From assembly GCA_033675545.1 (NCBI GenBank), contig JAWDGP010001363.1, positions 145,001-209,000 of the forward strand: a stretch of DNA of 64,000 nucleotides, in the 5' to 3' direction. Below the pieces are notes generated by a model. It saw only the letters and a program-made list of their open reading frames with translations. It was not told the origin of the DNA and did no database searches. The position numbers and the translations under genes are program-made. The stretch comes from Elysia crispata (lineage: Eukaryota > Mollusca > Gastropoda > Plakobranchidae). Each line of letters opens with the position of its first letter. Position 1 is the stretch's first letter. Shown piece by piece: positions 53,201 through 63,524 of this stretch.

Positions 53201-56200
53201 TGTCACAGTGTCTGAACAGTGGTCACTGCACAACAGAGCAGCTGCGTTTGAACTCCGCTTACAGCAGTTTGTAACAAAGTATCTGGATTAGCTTTTCTTG
53301 TCAAAACAACGCATAAGTTATTTTGATCTTTCAATTTTTAAACCAGATCTATGAGTAACATAGTTTTAATTATTGTATGTTTTATAGTATTCATGGGTTT
53401 AGGAAAGACAAAGAGATGCAGAAAAAGGTTTCAAAGGAAATGACTTTTCAAAGAGATTTTCTAATGAAAGTTAAAAAATCAGTAATTAATTTAGGGATAT
53501 TGTTGTCGGAAATTATAGCTCATTCCGATCAACCAAACTACTAAATCCATTTCAATGTAATATTGCAATGATTGATTGGTTGATAGTTTTTAATTCTTAG
53601 CAAAGATACAGTATCTCCTGGGAACTGACATAAGGCTTTTAATAGAGAATGATATCTCAAAGAGGTCTGCCGTGAAAGCTGGATATTGGGAGTGGCACTG
53701 CGCTCATCTAAAAAAAAAAAAAACAACAAAATAAACACAGATTGTATGCAGGGTTAAAATGGAAAATATTTCTTCATTTCAAAAACAGCAAGTCTTACTG
53801 GCGATGAGGGGTCAGATTCAAGGGTGGCATATCCAAAGCTTCAGACAAGGCAAGCAGAGCAGAGCCAGTAAGTCCTTTCCTATAGGACAAACCTGTTGTA
53901 TAATATACAAAAATTATGTTAGAATTACCTTTGTCCTTTCTTCAATGATCATTTTGCTTACACATTTACAAGCAGCAGAATGTATGACAAGCATTTCCAA
54001 TAATTTCAAAATGTATAAACACTTTAAATACCTGTTTGCAACACTTTGAAAAAATAGAAAGGTCAGACAAAAAATAACATTGTGTCACCAAGCCTCACCT
54101 ATAAGAGTGAGATATTTGAAGAGCTCTGACAGGCCTTTACGTTTCCTCAGATCTATGGATCGCGCTTCACTTTTTTGTTTCTCCTTGTCAGCACTCTGAA
54201 AGTTATGATAAAAGAAACATGAAGTGGCTGGTAATAATAAAGGCAAACAGAGGGTCCTCTACAGATACGCTGTTCTTAATGGGTGAACTCACGCTTTTCA
54301 TACCATACTAAATAGTCATGGATTGCTTTAGCTTTAAAAGCCAAACAAAAAGGAGGAAAAAATAAACAAAAACCAAAAGCCTGGTTAAAAAAAAAGATTT
54401 ACCAAATTAAATTTTTATTCCTTTTTTCAAGCTGATCATGTGGGTATTTAATGTGGAAATTGGTACTCAATTATAAGGCTGAAATATTTTTTAACCTTAA
54501 ACATTCAAATAGTCAATAGAGAACTCGTTCTTTCATTCTGTGGTGCACCATATAAGGACATGTTTATCTCTTGCTATGTTATACAGTCTTGCAAGGACAT
54601 TTTTATCTCTTACTGTGTTATAAAGTCTTGTAAGGGCATTTTTATCTCTTACTGTGTTATAAAGTCTTGTAAGGACATTTTTGTCTCTTGCTGTGTTATA
54701 AAATCTTGTAAGGACATTTTTATCTCTTACTGTGTTATAAAGTCTTGTAAGGACATTTTTATCTCTTACTGTGTTATAAAGTCTTGTAAGGACATTTTTA
54801 TCTCTTACTGTGTTATAAAGTCTTGTAAGGACATTTTTATCTCTTACTGTGTTATAAAGCCTTGTAAGGACATTTTTATCTCTTATTGTGTTATAAAGTC
54901 TTGCAAGAATATTTTGATCTCTTACTATGCTATACAGTCTTATCAGGACATGTTCTTTCTTCTGCTCAATAATAATCATGCTGATTGTTGCTCATAGACT
55001 TTACTGAGGACATTTTTTTCTGTCTTGCTGCATTCATATGAATTACTGTGTGTACAATATACAAAGGACATGAGAAATGATGCCTGATGTATGATTTGCT
55101 TCTCTATTTTATATTCACATCATCTTTTAACAATATATAATTCCTCTCTTATTGTAATGCAAAGCTGCCTATGTCAGATGAGGACATGTTTATTCTCTCC
55201 CCTAATGTTCTTGCTATTTCTATTGAATTTTGTTAAGATTATATTTTTTTAATAGCTATGAAAAGTTTCTTTCATGCTTCTACTATCTCTTTCTCTATTT
55301 CTCTCCATTTATCTTCTGTATATTATATTATTTCATTACTTTTTACAGAAGAGATCATGACTAATCCCCTCCTCACCATATCAACTTGAAGTCCATGTAA
55401 GTCATGCATTTCTTGGATCAGTTCAACTGCGGGCAGACACAAAAATTTATCATTTGCCATATTTGCTTTGTGATTCAAGTCAAGAGAAAGAATATGATCA
55501 AATCAAAAAGTCAATACTTTTCATTTGCAAAAGTACCAAATGCTGGAAAAGAAAAACAAACCCCCCTCCCTAATTTTTCACATTCGGCAAGATCTAGGTT
55601 ATAAGAAGACATAAATTCATGAATTAAAATAAAAAGAAGATAAGAGATATGTCTACAAACATCAGTCAGTGAACTAAAGCCTGGAGTCCTTAAAATCTTA
55701 AGGGCATTTTGATATGTTTGGGAATGCCATGTTTGAATATTTAAGGGCAGTAACCATATGTAATAAATGCACATAGATTTACTTGCATAATTTCATATAA
55801 CCTTTATAGAAACATGTAATTCAAATAACCATGCATGCAAATGGTCAGATTTCCTTATCCCTCCACTGCTCCCCTACCCCTCCTCTTCGATAAGTTCTAG
55901 GCATACATTTGAAGGTCAGGGTTCAAAGAAAATGAACCATCACTTGTAATCTCTGTTAATTTTAGTTCCTTTAAGTTTCCCACAGGATCTTTACAGATAT
56001 AAAGTCTTTCTGCCGAACCAAGAATAGATCGGACTGATGGGATCTACTCACCCCCAGCAGACACAGCAAGGGATCAAATCCGAACCTTTTAATGACTTTC
56101 CAGTGCTCAATGTTGAACCAAGTGATGATGCAATCATTTTTTTAAAGTGAGAAAATTTTATACTCGCCGTTTTGCTTCATTTTATATGATAAATCCAAAT

Positions 56201-59200
56201 AAGTTACAAACTTACTTAATACTCTTGTCTTACACAAGTGGGAGGGATAGAATTTGCAACTGGCTCATTCATTGCTGTTTAAGTAACAGACACTAGAAGA
56301 CAAATGGCACAATATGCATTGATCTAAGCAAAGTGGTTGGGGCACAGGAGGACATGGCTGCGGTGTCTGTAGTCTACTCTGAGAGAAAAGTGGACACAAC
56401 TTCCCCAAACTCATCAGTTCAGCTGGTGTTGAATGAATGCTCGAAATTTCATGTTAGATCTACAGCGTGAAAGTTTGTGTATAGTTCAGAGTATATTGCT
56501 TGATGAATGAGTGCTCCTCAAATGTAGAAATCTTTCCATTTAATTACAAAAAAGGAAAAAAAAAATTCCTAAAATGTCATTGTCCAAATTTAAGAAGTTG
56601 TTATTGTTATTTGGTCCTTTTCCCTGGTATGAGTTGCTCATATCACCTATTTGCAGCATCGAATCAGACCTACTTCATATGTATAGGAAAACAGTCAAGT
56701 AAAGGAAAAATTTTCACCTGTAAAGTTGTCAAAAGCCAGGATTTTCTTTGACTGTTCTGACTTGATGAGGCACTTCCTCAAGTGAACTTTCATTTTCTTC
56801 AACAGTTTTGGAGCTCTCTTCAGAAGATCAAAGTCTTTGATAACGTCAGCAATTTCTGGAAGCCTCTCTGGCTCCTTTGAAACGAAGAAAATCAAACTGA
56901 CCACATGCAAAAAAAAAAAAACAAATCAAACCTAAATATATGACTTAACTTAATGAAAAAATATAGTAAAGCTGTTATATGCTCTTGTTTCTCTTTCATC
57001 TTGTAAGAATATCATGATTGAGTAAAAAAAACAACTTACAAAATAATTATTAAATACCATTGATAGAAAAAATACCTTTTAAAGATTTTTCCTTATCCAA
57101 ACAAAGCAAACCCGTGACATTGTGGTACAGAATTTTCTCTTGAAAAATATTAAAATTGTAATAATCCATTGGGCTCTTACTTTCATTTTGGTCTGTGCCA
57201 GTCCCTTGACTATGGACCCAGAAAATGCTGTCAAATTTTGTTCCAATGGGAAGCCTGATGTCTGCTTTACTGCTAACACAACAAGGTCATCTACTGAATC
57301 TCCTAGCATGCTCTTGGCTGGCTGACTCAGCACCACCTAAAATTAGAAAAATAAGAAAAAATGTAACATTTAATATTGCACAAGGCCTAAAATGGCAGCC
57401 AAGTTGGCATTTCTGTTTTATTAAATTATAATAATGCTTAAAGCGGAACATCTATTTTAATTCCAATAAAAAAAGTTACAGCTTTGCTATCGAAATGTTT
57501 TACTATCCAGCAAGTTGGGAGAAGCTCAGAACCTGGCTGGATGAGCAATCAAGTTCTTTAAGAGGTTACTAGGTGAAGAGCTGGATCTCATCTAAACATG
57601 TCTGTGTTTGGCTTGAAGGAAATTTGGTGATCTCGTAAATTTGAAGGACTCAATGACCTACAAAGTAAATCAAGGCATGCCAGGTTTATCATTGAAAATG
57701 ATTGTGCCTGTACCTGATACTCTTTGACTCGCTTATGAACAGCCCTGTGTGTTTTCTCCGTGGAATCTTTCAGGGCCCAATAGTTCATGTCACTCCACCT
57801 AGCAATTTTGACAAAACCCTGAGAAATGAAACAGTTGGGGATAGTTTAAGTCAAGTAACAAGACAAAAAACATTTCAACTCCACAAACTTTTGGAAGATG
57901 AAATCAGATGAATGGACTGGTTTCTAAGCTGTATCAGAAATGAATGCTGCACTTGGTGCAAGTGGTAGCCTTAAAATCTGTAGCTTGAAATTAAAAATTT
58001 TGTAGAGATGCCAAAGATAAAAAAAAATTAATGAGCTCACCTATATAACATAATCTTGGTCAAATACTCTACATGTGCTCACAATGCATTTTGAAAAAAA
58101 AAATTCTCCTACATTGGTAACTAGCTTCTAACTCCACCCTATTTAATAGAATTGATTAAAAAAAAACAGGCAATATATTTCCAGCACAACATTCCCAATA
58201 AAAAAAAATCAAAACATGAAAGAAAAAAGTTTATTGTGAAAAGTAGTGGTTTATATCTGGCAAGCTGTGAGGCCATTACCATCTAATCAATAAATCTTAC
58301 AGAGCACATTGACCAACCTTCAGCTGCTTCTCTATCGGCAATCTCAACCTCTTGATCTCTGCCTCCACTGATGGTTGGTACTGTTTGTAAAACTGATACA
58401 CATTCCATAGCATGTACAGAAGACTCTCTGAGAAACACAAGCATTTTATTTACATCACTATTCTATTTTACTATGATCATAAAGTTTTCAATATCAAACT
58501 CATGGAACAAGGTCGATAAAATTTGTTCCATGAGGAAATGTGTGTGTGTGTGTGTTCTCAACAAAGTTAAGGTCTTCAAGAATTCAAATACGCTCATTAT
58601 AATGGCTGGTTGCAAACATGGAAAATTTAGCACCTCATACTACAAAGAGAGAGAGAGGGCTATTATGGCTAATGGGTGTCACAAAGAATTGAGTCAGTCT
58701 GAGTTCAAAGCTACATGGAGAGGCTGGGATAGAAGAACTGTCCCATCGACAGTCAAGCTAAAGCTTCAGGGAACATGATCTTCTAATCAGAGGTGTAATT
58801 CCTCATATGAACTTTAGTCCTTTAGAATTTGAGACTTTTTTGTCACTTTCAAAATGAAATCAGCACTCATTTTTGTGCAATTAAAGAAGGTGTTTAACTA
58901 TAATAAAATTTGACAGTTTAAACTTTTTTCCTGGTTGATGAAGACAAAAAAGCAAGTTGCCCTGCTATGGAAGATGACACGTAAGTTTGTTCTTTTCAGA
59001 ATCAAAGTTGATGAAAGTTTAAAATAAAATCGGAAAAAAAGCCTGAGCCTTAAAAAAAAGAGAATGTGCCACTATAGAACTGAGATCAACAGCAGCTGCT
59101 CTAATGAACAAATTTAAAATCGTTTCGACTTCAATAGCAAGTCTTGTGTAAATTGTGTTCCTTATCTGTGGATTTCTCTGTCTCTAAAAACAAGAAAATC

Positions 59201-59287
59201 TAGTTGTTTTCCAGATTTAAAAAAAAACCCAACCCAGAACTGTTATATAGAGTATTTAAAAGGTGCGTTCACTTAATGTTATTATTA

Positions 59288-59334
<47 letters not shown>

Positions 59335-59405
59335 TGTTATTCGTATTACTATCGTTGTTATTATTATTGTTGTTGTTATTACTATCGTTATCATTGTTAT
59401 TATTA

Positions 59406-59470
<65 letters not shown>

Positions 59471-62400
59471 GTTGTTGTTCTTGTCATTACTATATCTTCT
59501 CAACATGCACATTATTCTTTAAGTCCTTATTCAATTGAGGTGAACATTTACAGAGAAAGAATTGCACTAGCTTGTAAGATTGAGAAGATATATTTTAATT
59601 CATGCATACCTTGAGCTGGACATTTGTTTGCATGTAGCAACTGACAGTGAAAGGCAAACAACATTCGCAGTCTAACCGAGAACTCCCCTAGGGTTGAGCT
59701 CTCCATGAATGTCTTCAAAGCTGTCAGAATGCCAGTGGTAGAGTCCTTCAGGGAGATGTAATACAACAGGATATTTTATGTTCAAGGCATCCATTAATAA
59801 GGAAGCTGATTTTACATTTATTGACATCAACTTTAAATGCAGGGGTCAAGCAAAAAAGTTTCCAGAGACTAATATTTTGATTTAACTCTCATTTTTTTAA
59901 ATCCCTTATTTGAACAACATTAGCAATTGTAAGAGAAATGCAATTTCTACTAGTTCTTCGGAATATTAAGTTTCGCAAAACTGATTTGAACTGGTATAAT
60001 CTTTAATAAGTGCATTTAACAAACTTGATAGTAAAAAATCATGGTTCGTGAAATAAAGACGTCATACCCTATCCTCTTCCTCTGAGTGGAGAAAACTTGT
60101 TGTAAGTTGATGAAGATGAAACCACCAATGACTTGCTTTCACCTGGCACTTCTGCTCCTCTCTGTTAAGAGAGTTCCTCCAGCAGCTGGACACAGAACGA
60201 TTCATCATTCATACACTTAATTTATATCACATGTCTCCTTACATCAACATATAAATCAATATCTTCTGATCAACTTACCTTTTAAATTAAGTGGACAAAC
60301 AAACACAATAGCTACTGCTCTCAAAAGATCTTGAAGGACTATCTGGATGATTGTACAAGTGACTGTCTAAAAGTGACATCCTATTGAATTTCTACATCAT
60401 GGGCAGGGTGATTATCTGAACATCAGTTATAGTGAGTCAAATTTTGCTTTTTTTTTTGCAACTAAACCGCCCTTATGATGTAAACAGCCCTATTCGATTT
60501 ACACCCAGCGCTAGAAAAACACTGAGCCTGCTAACCATTGTGTGATAATTAATAGTATGAAGGGTATTTATAAATCTGCCAAAAATTCTAAAAATTTTTT
60601 AGATAGAATGGACTTGTAACTAAAAAGCATTTTCCAAATATTTATAAAAAAATTTGGTTTGTTAAATCAAACATTTCAAAGTTCTCACTTCAGCTCCAGT
60701 CTCCTCCACTCTACTATGACGGATGTAATCTCAGCAAGCTGGGATGACAGGGAGACAAAGGAGGCTGCGTTGCTTTCCCAGTCCTGAAACAGCCATAATG
60801 AAGGACTCAAGATTAAAAAATAAACAAAAAAACAAACAAAATGAATCGTAAGTAGGTACTTTTACAAGACTTATGATAGAAATCAATTTTCAAATACCAA
60901 CAACTTTTGAAAAACCATTTTATATAACTTACTCTCTTGATAAAGATTTAAGTTTTATTACTTCAAACAAAATACATTTTGGACATTCAAATCAGCAGGA
61001 AGCTTTCCCTGACACCAGTTAAAACAAATTCCCATATTCATTAATTTAAGGTGTTCATAATATATGTAAACAGTCAAACACAAGGCTTCTAAAATACATG
61101 CAGGCCAACTGACCAAAGTTAATAAATCTTTGCAGTAAGTGTAAGAGTGAGCTACATCATTTGACTATTTGGCAGAATAAGGACAATTACATATTTTTGT
61201 TGAGTAGGCTTGTAGGCTAAAATATAAGTGCGTTTTGATTACAATTCTGTGCTAACTATGCCCAAAAGTTAAATAAAATTGATCACTAGAACTCAAACAT
61301 GCAAAAGTTTGTTCACTTCGGTGACTATGCATGTATATTAGGAAGCCTTGGTCACAACCCATTAAAAGCTAAAATTCTTGCATATAAATAATTAAATAAT
61401 TTTAATAATTAGAAAAATCAGTTATCCATAAAAATGTCTGATTCTTCTACTTGACAGCTGAGAGCATCAGTTTTCATGGCTAGAAATAGGTAAAAGAAAT
61501 AAAGCAATTCAGGCCAATAATGATTTATCATCTCAATCTTAATGAGAAAAAAGCAGGAAAGCTCTTTTTACTCACAAGTCAGTGGAAGAGGCAAGAAGGA
61601 AACTAAGTACAACAGTTCAAGTAAGGAGTTGCGTAATATTCACTTAATTTTACCCACGCTTCAAGCAGTAGCACTCTTTATTTTAGACTAAGAATTATGT
61701 ACTATCTACACTATCTCCTTCAGCAACTACTATGCAGCAAAATAGCTGGGTACTGTCTATCCAACAGACAAGTGCTTTTTGAAGCAGCAATTACAACATT
61801 TTATGTAAAAAGTTGTGCACTATTTATCCAATAGACATGTGCTTTTTGAAGCAGCAATTACAACACTCTAAGTAAAATGTTGTGCATCGTCTATGCCAGC
61901 TGACCTGAGCTTTCTGCAGCAGCAACTCCAAACCTGTCAGGTACTTCACCAGGGGGTTCAACACAGAGAAACTCAGGATACGATTCATGATCTGGTTCAG
62001 CTGAAGGGAGAGAGTTAAAGTATACACATTAGAAAATAGGCACACACTGAGGAAGAGGAAACAAGAGAGAAAGAAAAGCTGGTACAGAAATGAGGCAGGC
62101 AGACAGTTACAGAAAGAAGATACTGCAAATTTAAATCCACAAGGAGTTAGATGTTCCTGGATTTCAAAAGATAACAGTGAAGGAAAAGGCATCATATTTA
62201 CCAGGAGAAGTGTTGGGTGGTCAGCCCATTCTTGTTGAAGCTGTGCTACGCGGGCTGCAAGGCTGGCCAAGACGTGACGACAGCGTAGCACCTCTGTCAC
62301 ATTCTCATCATAGTAAATATTATAACTGCTGGATATCGAAGACTGGCTCTGAGAATGAAATGGAAGGATTACAAAGAATAAAACTGTTATCTTTTTGAGA

Positions 62401-63524
62401 TGTTTTTACTAGGATTGTAAAATCAGTCAGCAGCAATTTTTGATAAGGATGATGACTGATCAATTGTTTTGTATTGCTAGATTTCTTTAGAAACTTTTAA
62501 GCTTTTTTTTTCTAATGGAATGAATTATCTGGGATTTTTTATCTTGATTTGAACTAGCACTACAGATCTGTTTACTTTCAATCATGAACGGCATTGATGA
62601 ATAATTATTAATATTATGAAAACGCAAATGTTCTATGCAAACTGCTCAGAGTAATCCAGCGAATACAATAGTAGGAACAAGCAACACGAGAGAGAACTGA
62701 GAATATCTCATATAAAAAGAAATTGAATTTTCTATTTAAAAAAAAAGATAACGTGGATTCTCCAAAAAAAATAAAAATACGACAGGATCATTGGATGAAG
62801 AGAGATAGACTGAAGACCTGCTGAGCCTGGGTAAGATCTTGTTGGAGTTCAATGTGTCGAAGGATGGACGTGCTGACCACGACATGAGAGCCCAGAATCT
62901 GACTGTCGGTGTCTGTGCCTGAGACAAGGAGAATAAACAAAGGCTGTACAAAGAGTTCCTCCTTATATAAATCTATATAAAATACAAGCCTAAAGTTTTC
63001 ATGGAAATTAATACCACACAAGACTTGATAAAAATGTTGTTTATTGAGTTTATCCCTTATCTGAGCTCTTATCAGATTTGAAGCTTTAGAAAAAACAACC
63101 CAGAAACAAAGTGTTTACATGTTGAGAGAGAAGAAGCTTAAAGGTTAAAAAAAAACTTACTGAACACGTCATAGTAAGATTTCACAATCTCAGCTCCAAC
63201 TTGGTAGGCCATCAAAGCAGATGTGAGCAAATCTTTGTTTCTGCTGTGGCTTATGTCACTGGTAGCAGCGCTCTCCTCACTATCATTCTTTATTGAGCAA
63301 TGACGTGACTGCTGTGTACTAGCCACACCTTCCTCAGTTCCTTCAAGCCAGTCAGCTTGAGACAGATTGGTGAATACAATATGGTGAACATAGCACACTA
63401 GGTCCATCTCACTGGCTGTCACACCTTCCAAACCTGGAGTATCATGTGAGTCCACAGATGTTGATTCAGTCAACCCTTGACCAACATCCTCCAGACGATC
63501 AGCTCCAGTAATATCGATGAAATC
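28459..63524 (-). CDS. MDN1: Midasin (Rea1) AAA+ ATPase, 3' part: linker end, D/E-rich region, MIDAS domain
   Basis: Midasin is the giant nuclear AAA+ motor that strips assembly factors (Ytm1/WDR12 and Rsa4/NLE1) from pre-60S ribosomes. Its C-terminal MIDAS domain grips their UBL domains. Exons, 3' to 5', all AG/GT and phase-consistent: 28459-28596, 29019-29066, 30245-30460, 31333-31447, 31752-31825, 32115-32289, 33345-33460, 34060-34149, 34815-35021, 35429-35646, 36257-36374, 36899-36997, 37398-37601, 38284-38421, 39407-39489, 40136-40253, 43832-44056, 44691-44845, 45537-45672, 46381-46518, 46791-47072, 47301-47380, 47880-48367, 49038-49108, 49713-49907, 50187-50268, 50578-50693, 50974-51073, 53185-53211 (tentative), 53799-53892, 54099-54195, 55377-55426, 56718-56874, 57181-57336, 57714-57818, 58318-58427, 59610-59745, 60068-60185, 60689-60783, 61905-62000, 62202-62348, 62818-62918, 63161-63524. 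They total 2,026 codons with TAG at 28459-28461. Landmarks shared with vertebrate midasin include DNAIEMSEDF, KLDDRLWG, GDYRTGKRLNMRKVIPYIAS and ALRQWFELV. The gene is 5'-partial: the AAA+ ring lies beyond the window. Confidence 0.95.
30840..30918. repeat. (TG)n(AG)n compound microsatellite
   Basis: A short TG run followed by about 33 AG dinucleotides, in an MDN1 intron (between exons 30245-30460 and 31333-31447). The low-complexity Ser/Leu frames on the minus strand over it are artefacts. A smaller GT/TA run lies at about 30212-30236. Confidence 0.95.
39520..39825. repeat. Degenerate tandem repeat, about 55-72 bp unit
   Basis: The motif TTTTAGAAGATTCT or TCAGAAGAATCTGAG followed by GTTATATTTTGTGAAACAGG recurs about five times at irregular spacing (about 39530, 39600, 39655, 39708, 39770) in an MDN1 intron. 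Copies carry many substitutions and indels, so the array is old. Confidence 0.6.
40611..40745. repeat. Dispersed intronic repeat, copy 1 (diverged)
   Basis: Shares AAACTCTAGAAGCCATGA, an AGCAGATAGAAGAG-like segment and GAGCTGTCAGATAAAACAT with the copies near 41.2, 43.3 and 45.0 kb. This is the most diverged of the four. Family unknown. Confidence 0.4.
41206..41425. repeat. Dispersed intronic repeat, copy 2
   Basis: Contains GTGCTGTGCAAACTCCAGAA, then GGAGGATCGAAGCACT, GTAGCAGAACAGAT and CTGCTTACAGGCAGTGTG. All of these recur in order in the copy near 43.3 kb. It lies upstream of the 57-bp minisatellite in the same MDN1 intron. Pol III boxes were not found, so a SINE origin is only a possibility. 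Confidence 0.55.
41865..43165. repeat. 57-bp minisatellite in an MDN1 intron, interrupted by an insertion
   Basis: The unit is GAACAGGACTATGAGACTAC, then ACATGTATTCAGTGTGAATC, then GCTTTCAATGACTGTCG (57 bp). About 10 copies lie left of the insertion at 42461-42631 and 9-10 copies to its right. Copies are 90-100% alike by eye, with ACGCATG/ACACATG subtypes. Because 57 is divisible by three and the minus-strand frame lacks stops, a 19-residue repeat peptide frame appears. It sits wholly within the intron between exons 40136-40253 and 43832-44056 and is not coding. Confidence 0.95.
42461..42631. mobile_element. Small non-autonomous DNA element (MITE-like) inside the minisatellite
   Basis: A 170-bp unique segment splits the 57-bp array. 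Its ends form an 11-bp perfect terminal inverted repeat, GACCTGAATGT at 42462-42472 and ACATTCAGGTC at 42620-42630, continuing imperfectly for about 40 bp. CACATGT stands immediately on both sides, though the array has it once per unit, which indicates a 7-8-bp target-site duplication. An internal palindrome CCGACAATTGTCGG adds to the hairpin potential. There is no coding capacity. The superfamily is uncertain: 8-bp duplications suit hAT, but the termini are not typical. Confidence 0.65.
43255..43450. repeat. Dispersed intronic repeat, copy 3
   Basis: Contains ATGCTGTGCAAACTCCAGAA, GAGGATTGAAGCACTG, ACAGACCAGAT, GTCAGATTAAACATCTGACT and CTGCTTACAGTCTGTGT, collinear with the copy at 41206. It lies just to the right of the 57-bp minisatellite, so copies 2 and 3 bracket the array. 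Confidence 0.55.
43853..43966 (-). repeat. MDN1: In-frame 57-bp tandem duplication in an MDN1 exon
   Basis: Two adjacent 57-bp units within exon 43832-44056 each encode 19 residues ending SKDAEEEQQKDRKEEDQP. At the DNA level they differ by about one base, so the duplication is recent. It lengthens the acidic tether without breaking the frame. It is unrelated in sequence to the 57-bp intronic minisatellite just to the left; the equal length is coincidental. Confidence 0.93.
45010..45180. repeat. Dispersed intronic repeat, copy 4
   Basis: Contains ATGCTGTGCAAACTCTAAAG, CAGAGGATCGAGGCATG and TGTAGCAGACC, collinear with the copies at 41206 and 43255, but its right half is unrelated. It lies in a different MDN1 intron (44846-45536), which shows that the repeat is dispersed. 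Confidence 0.5.
50743..50862. repeat. Two-copy 60-bp intronic duplication
   Basis: AGCAACATAAGTTTTGGGTT followed by GTGACTG and a TTTTG-rich stretch recurs 60 bp later (50743 and 50803) with a few changes. It lies in the MDN1 intron between exons 50578-50693 and 50974-51073 and has no coding role. Confidence 0.75.
51198..53100 (-). mobile_element. 5'-truncated L2/CR1-type LINE with an open reverse-transcriptase frame
   Basis: A minus-strand frame of 585 codons (51339-53096) encodes the C-terminal part of a non-LTR retrotransposon ORF2. Reverse-transcriptase motifs appear in order: NYRPVSNIPIISKLIEKI (about residue 142), LLDLSAAFDTIDHD (about 212-225), GVPQGSVLGPLLF (271-283) and the catalytic YADD (304-307). 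The endonuclease domain is absent, so the copy is 5'-truncated, the usual LINE outcome. The 3' end reads GGCGCTTTATAAATGG then (TTA)n, a tail form seen in L2/CR1-clade elements of invertebrates. The frame has no internal stop, which suggests a young insertion. It lies in an MDN1 intron in the same orientation as the gene. I found no convincing target-site duplication. Confidence 0.88.
54553..54956. repeat. 39-bp minisatellite in an MDN1 intron
   Basis: The unit is GTCTTGTAAGGACATTTTTA then TCTCTTACTGTGTTATAAA (39 bp), about 10 copies. Since 39 is divisible by three and the unit lacks stops in one frame on each strand, 13-residue repeat peptides appear on both strands. It lies inside the intron between exons 54099-54195 and 55377-55426 and is not coding. 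Edge copies are the most diverged. Confidence 0.94.
55975..56135 (-). mobile_element. tRNA-derived SINE-like copy
   Basis: On the minus strand a B-box-like GGATTTGATCCC follows a possible tRNA-like head (GGTTCAACATTGAGCACTGG). It continues into a body with GGTGAGTAGATCCCATCAG, GTTCGGCAGAAAGACTTTAT and CTGTAAAGATCCTGTGGGAA. Order and spacing suit a SINE, but the A box is weak and no A tail or duplication is clear. It lies in the MDN1 intron between exons 55377-55426 and 56718-56874. Confidence 0.45.
59281..59492. repeat. (ATT)n trinucleotide microsatellite, interrupted
   Basis: About 210 bp of ATT/TTA triplets with scattered GTT, CGT and ATC interruptions, in the MDN1 intron between exons 58318-58427 and 59610-59745. 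The poly-Ile, poly-Tyr and poly-Asn frames over it are artefacts. Confidence 0.97.
61740..61935 (-). repeat. 67-bp repeat derived from an MDN1 exon-intron junction
   Basis: GTGCTTTTTGAAGCAGCAAT occurs at 61772 and 61839, a period of 67 bp. About 68 bp further right the aligned sequence, GAGCTTTCTGCAGCAGCAAC at 61907, is the 3' end of exon 61905-62000. Flanks also align (CTATCCAACAGACAA, TTATCCAATAGACAT, CTATGCCAGCTGACC). So the intron carries two decayed copies of the exon's donor-side end. The copies have lost the donor context and should not be spliced. Confidence 0.65.

Noticed and set aside
53541-53738. Additional MDN1 exon between 53211 and 53799
   Set aside because: A 65-codon minus frame has an acceptor-like start and a GTCAGT donor, but the phases do not fit the neighbouring exons and the residues do not match conserved midasin sequence.
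59204-59614. Poly-Ile, poly-Tyr and poly-Asn frames
   Set aside because: Translation of the (ATT)n microsatellite; its right end overlaps the genuine MDN1 exon 59610-59745, which reads on the minus strand.
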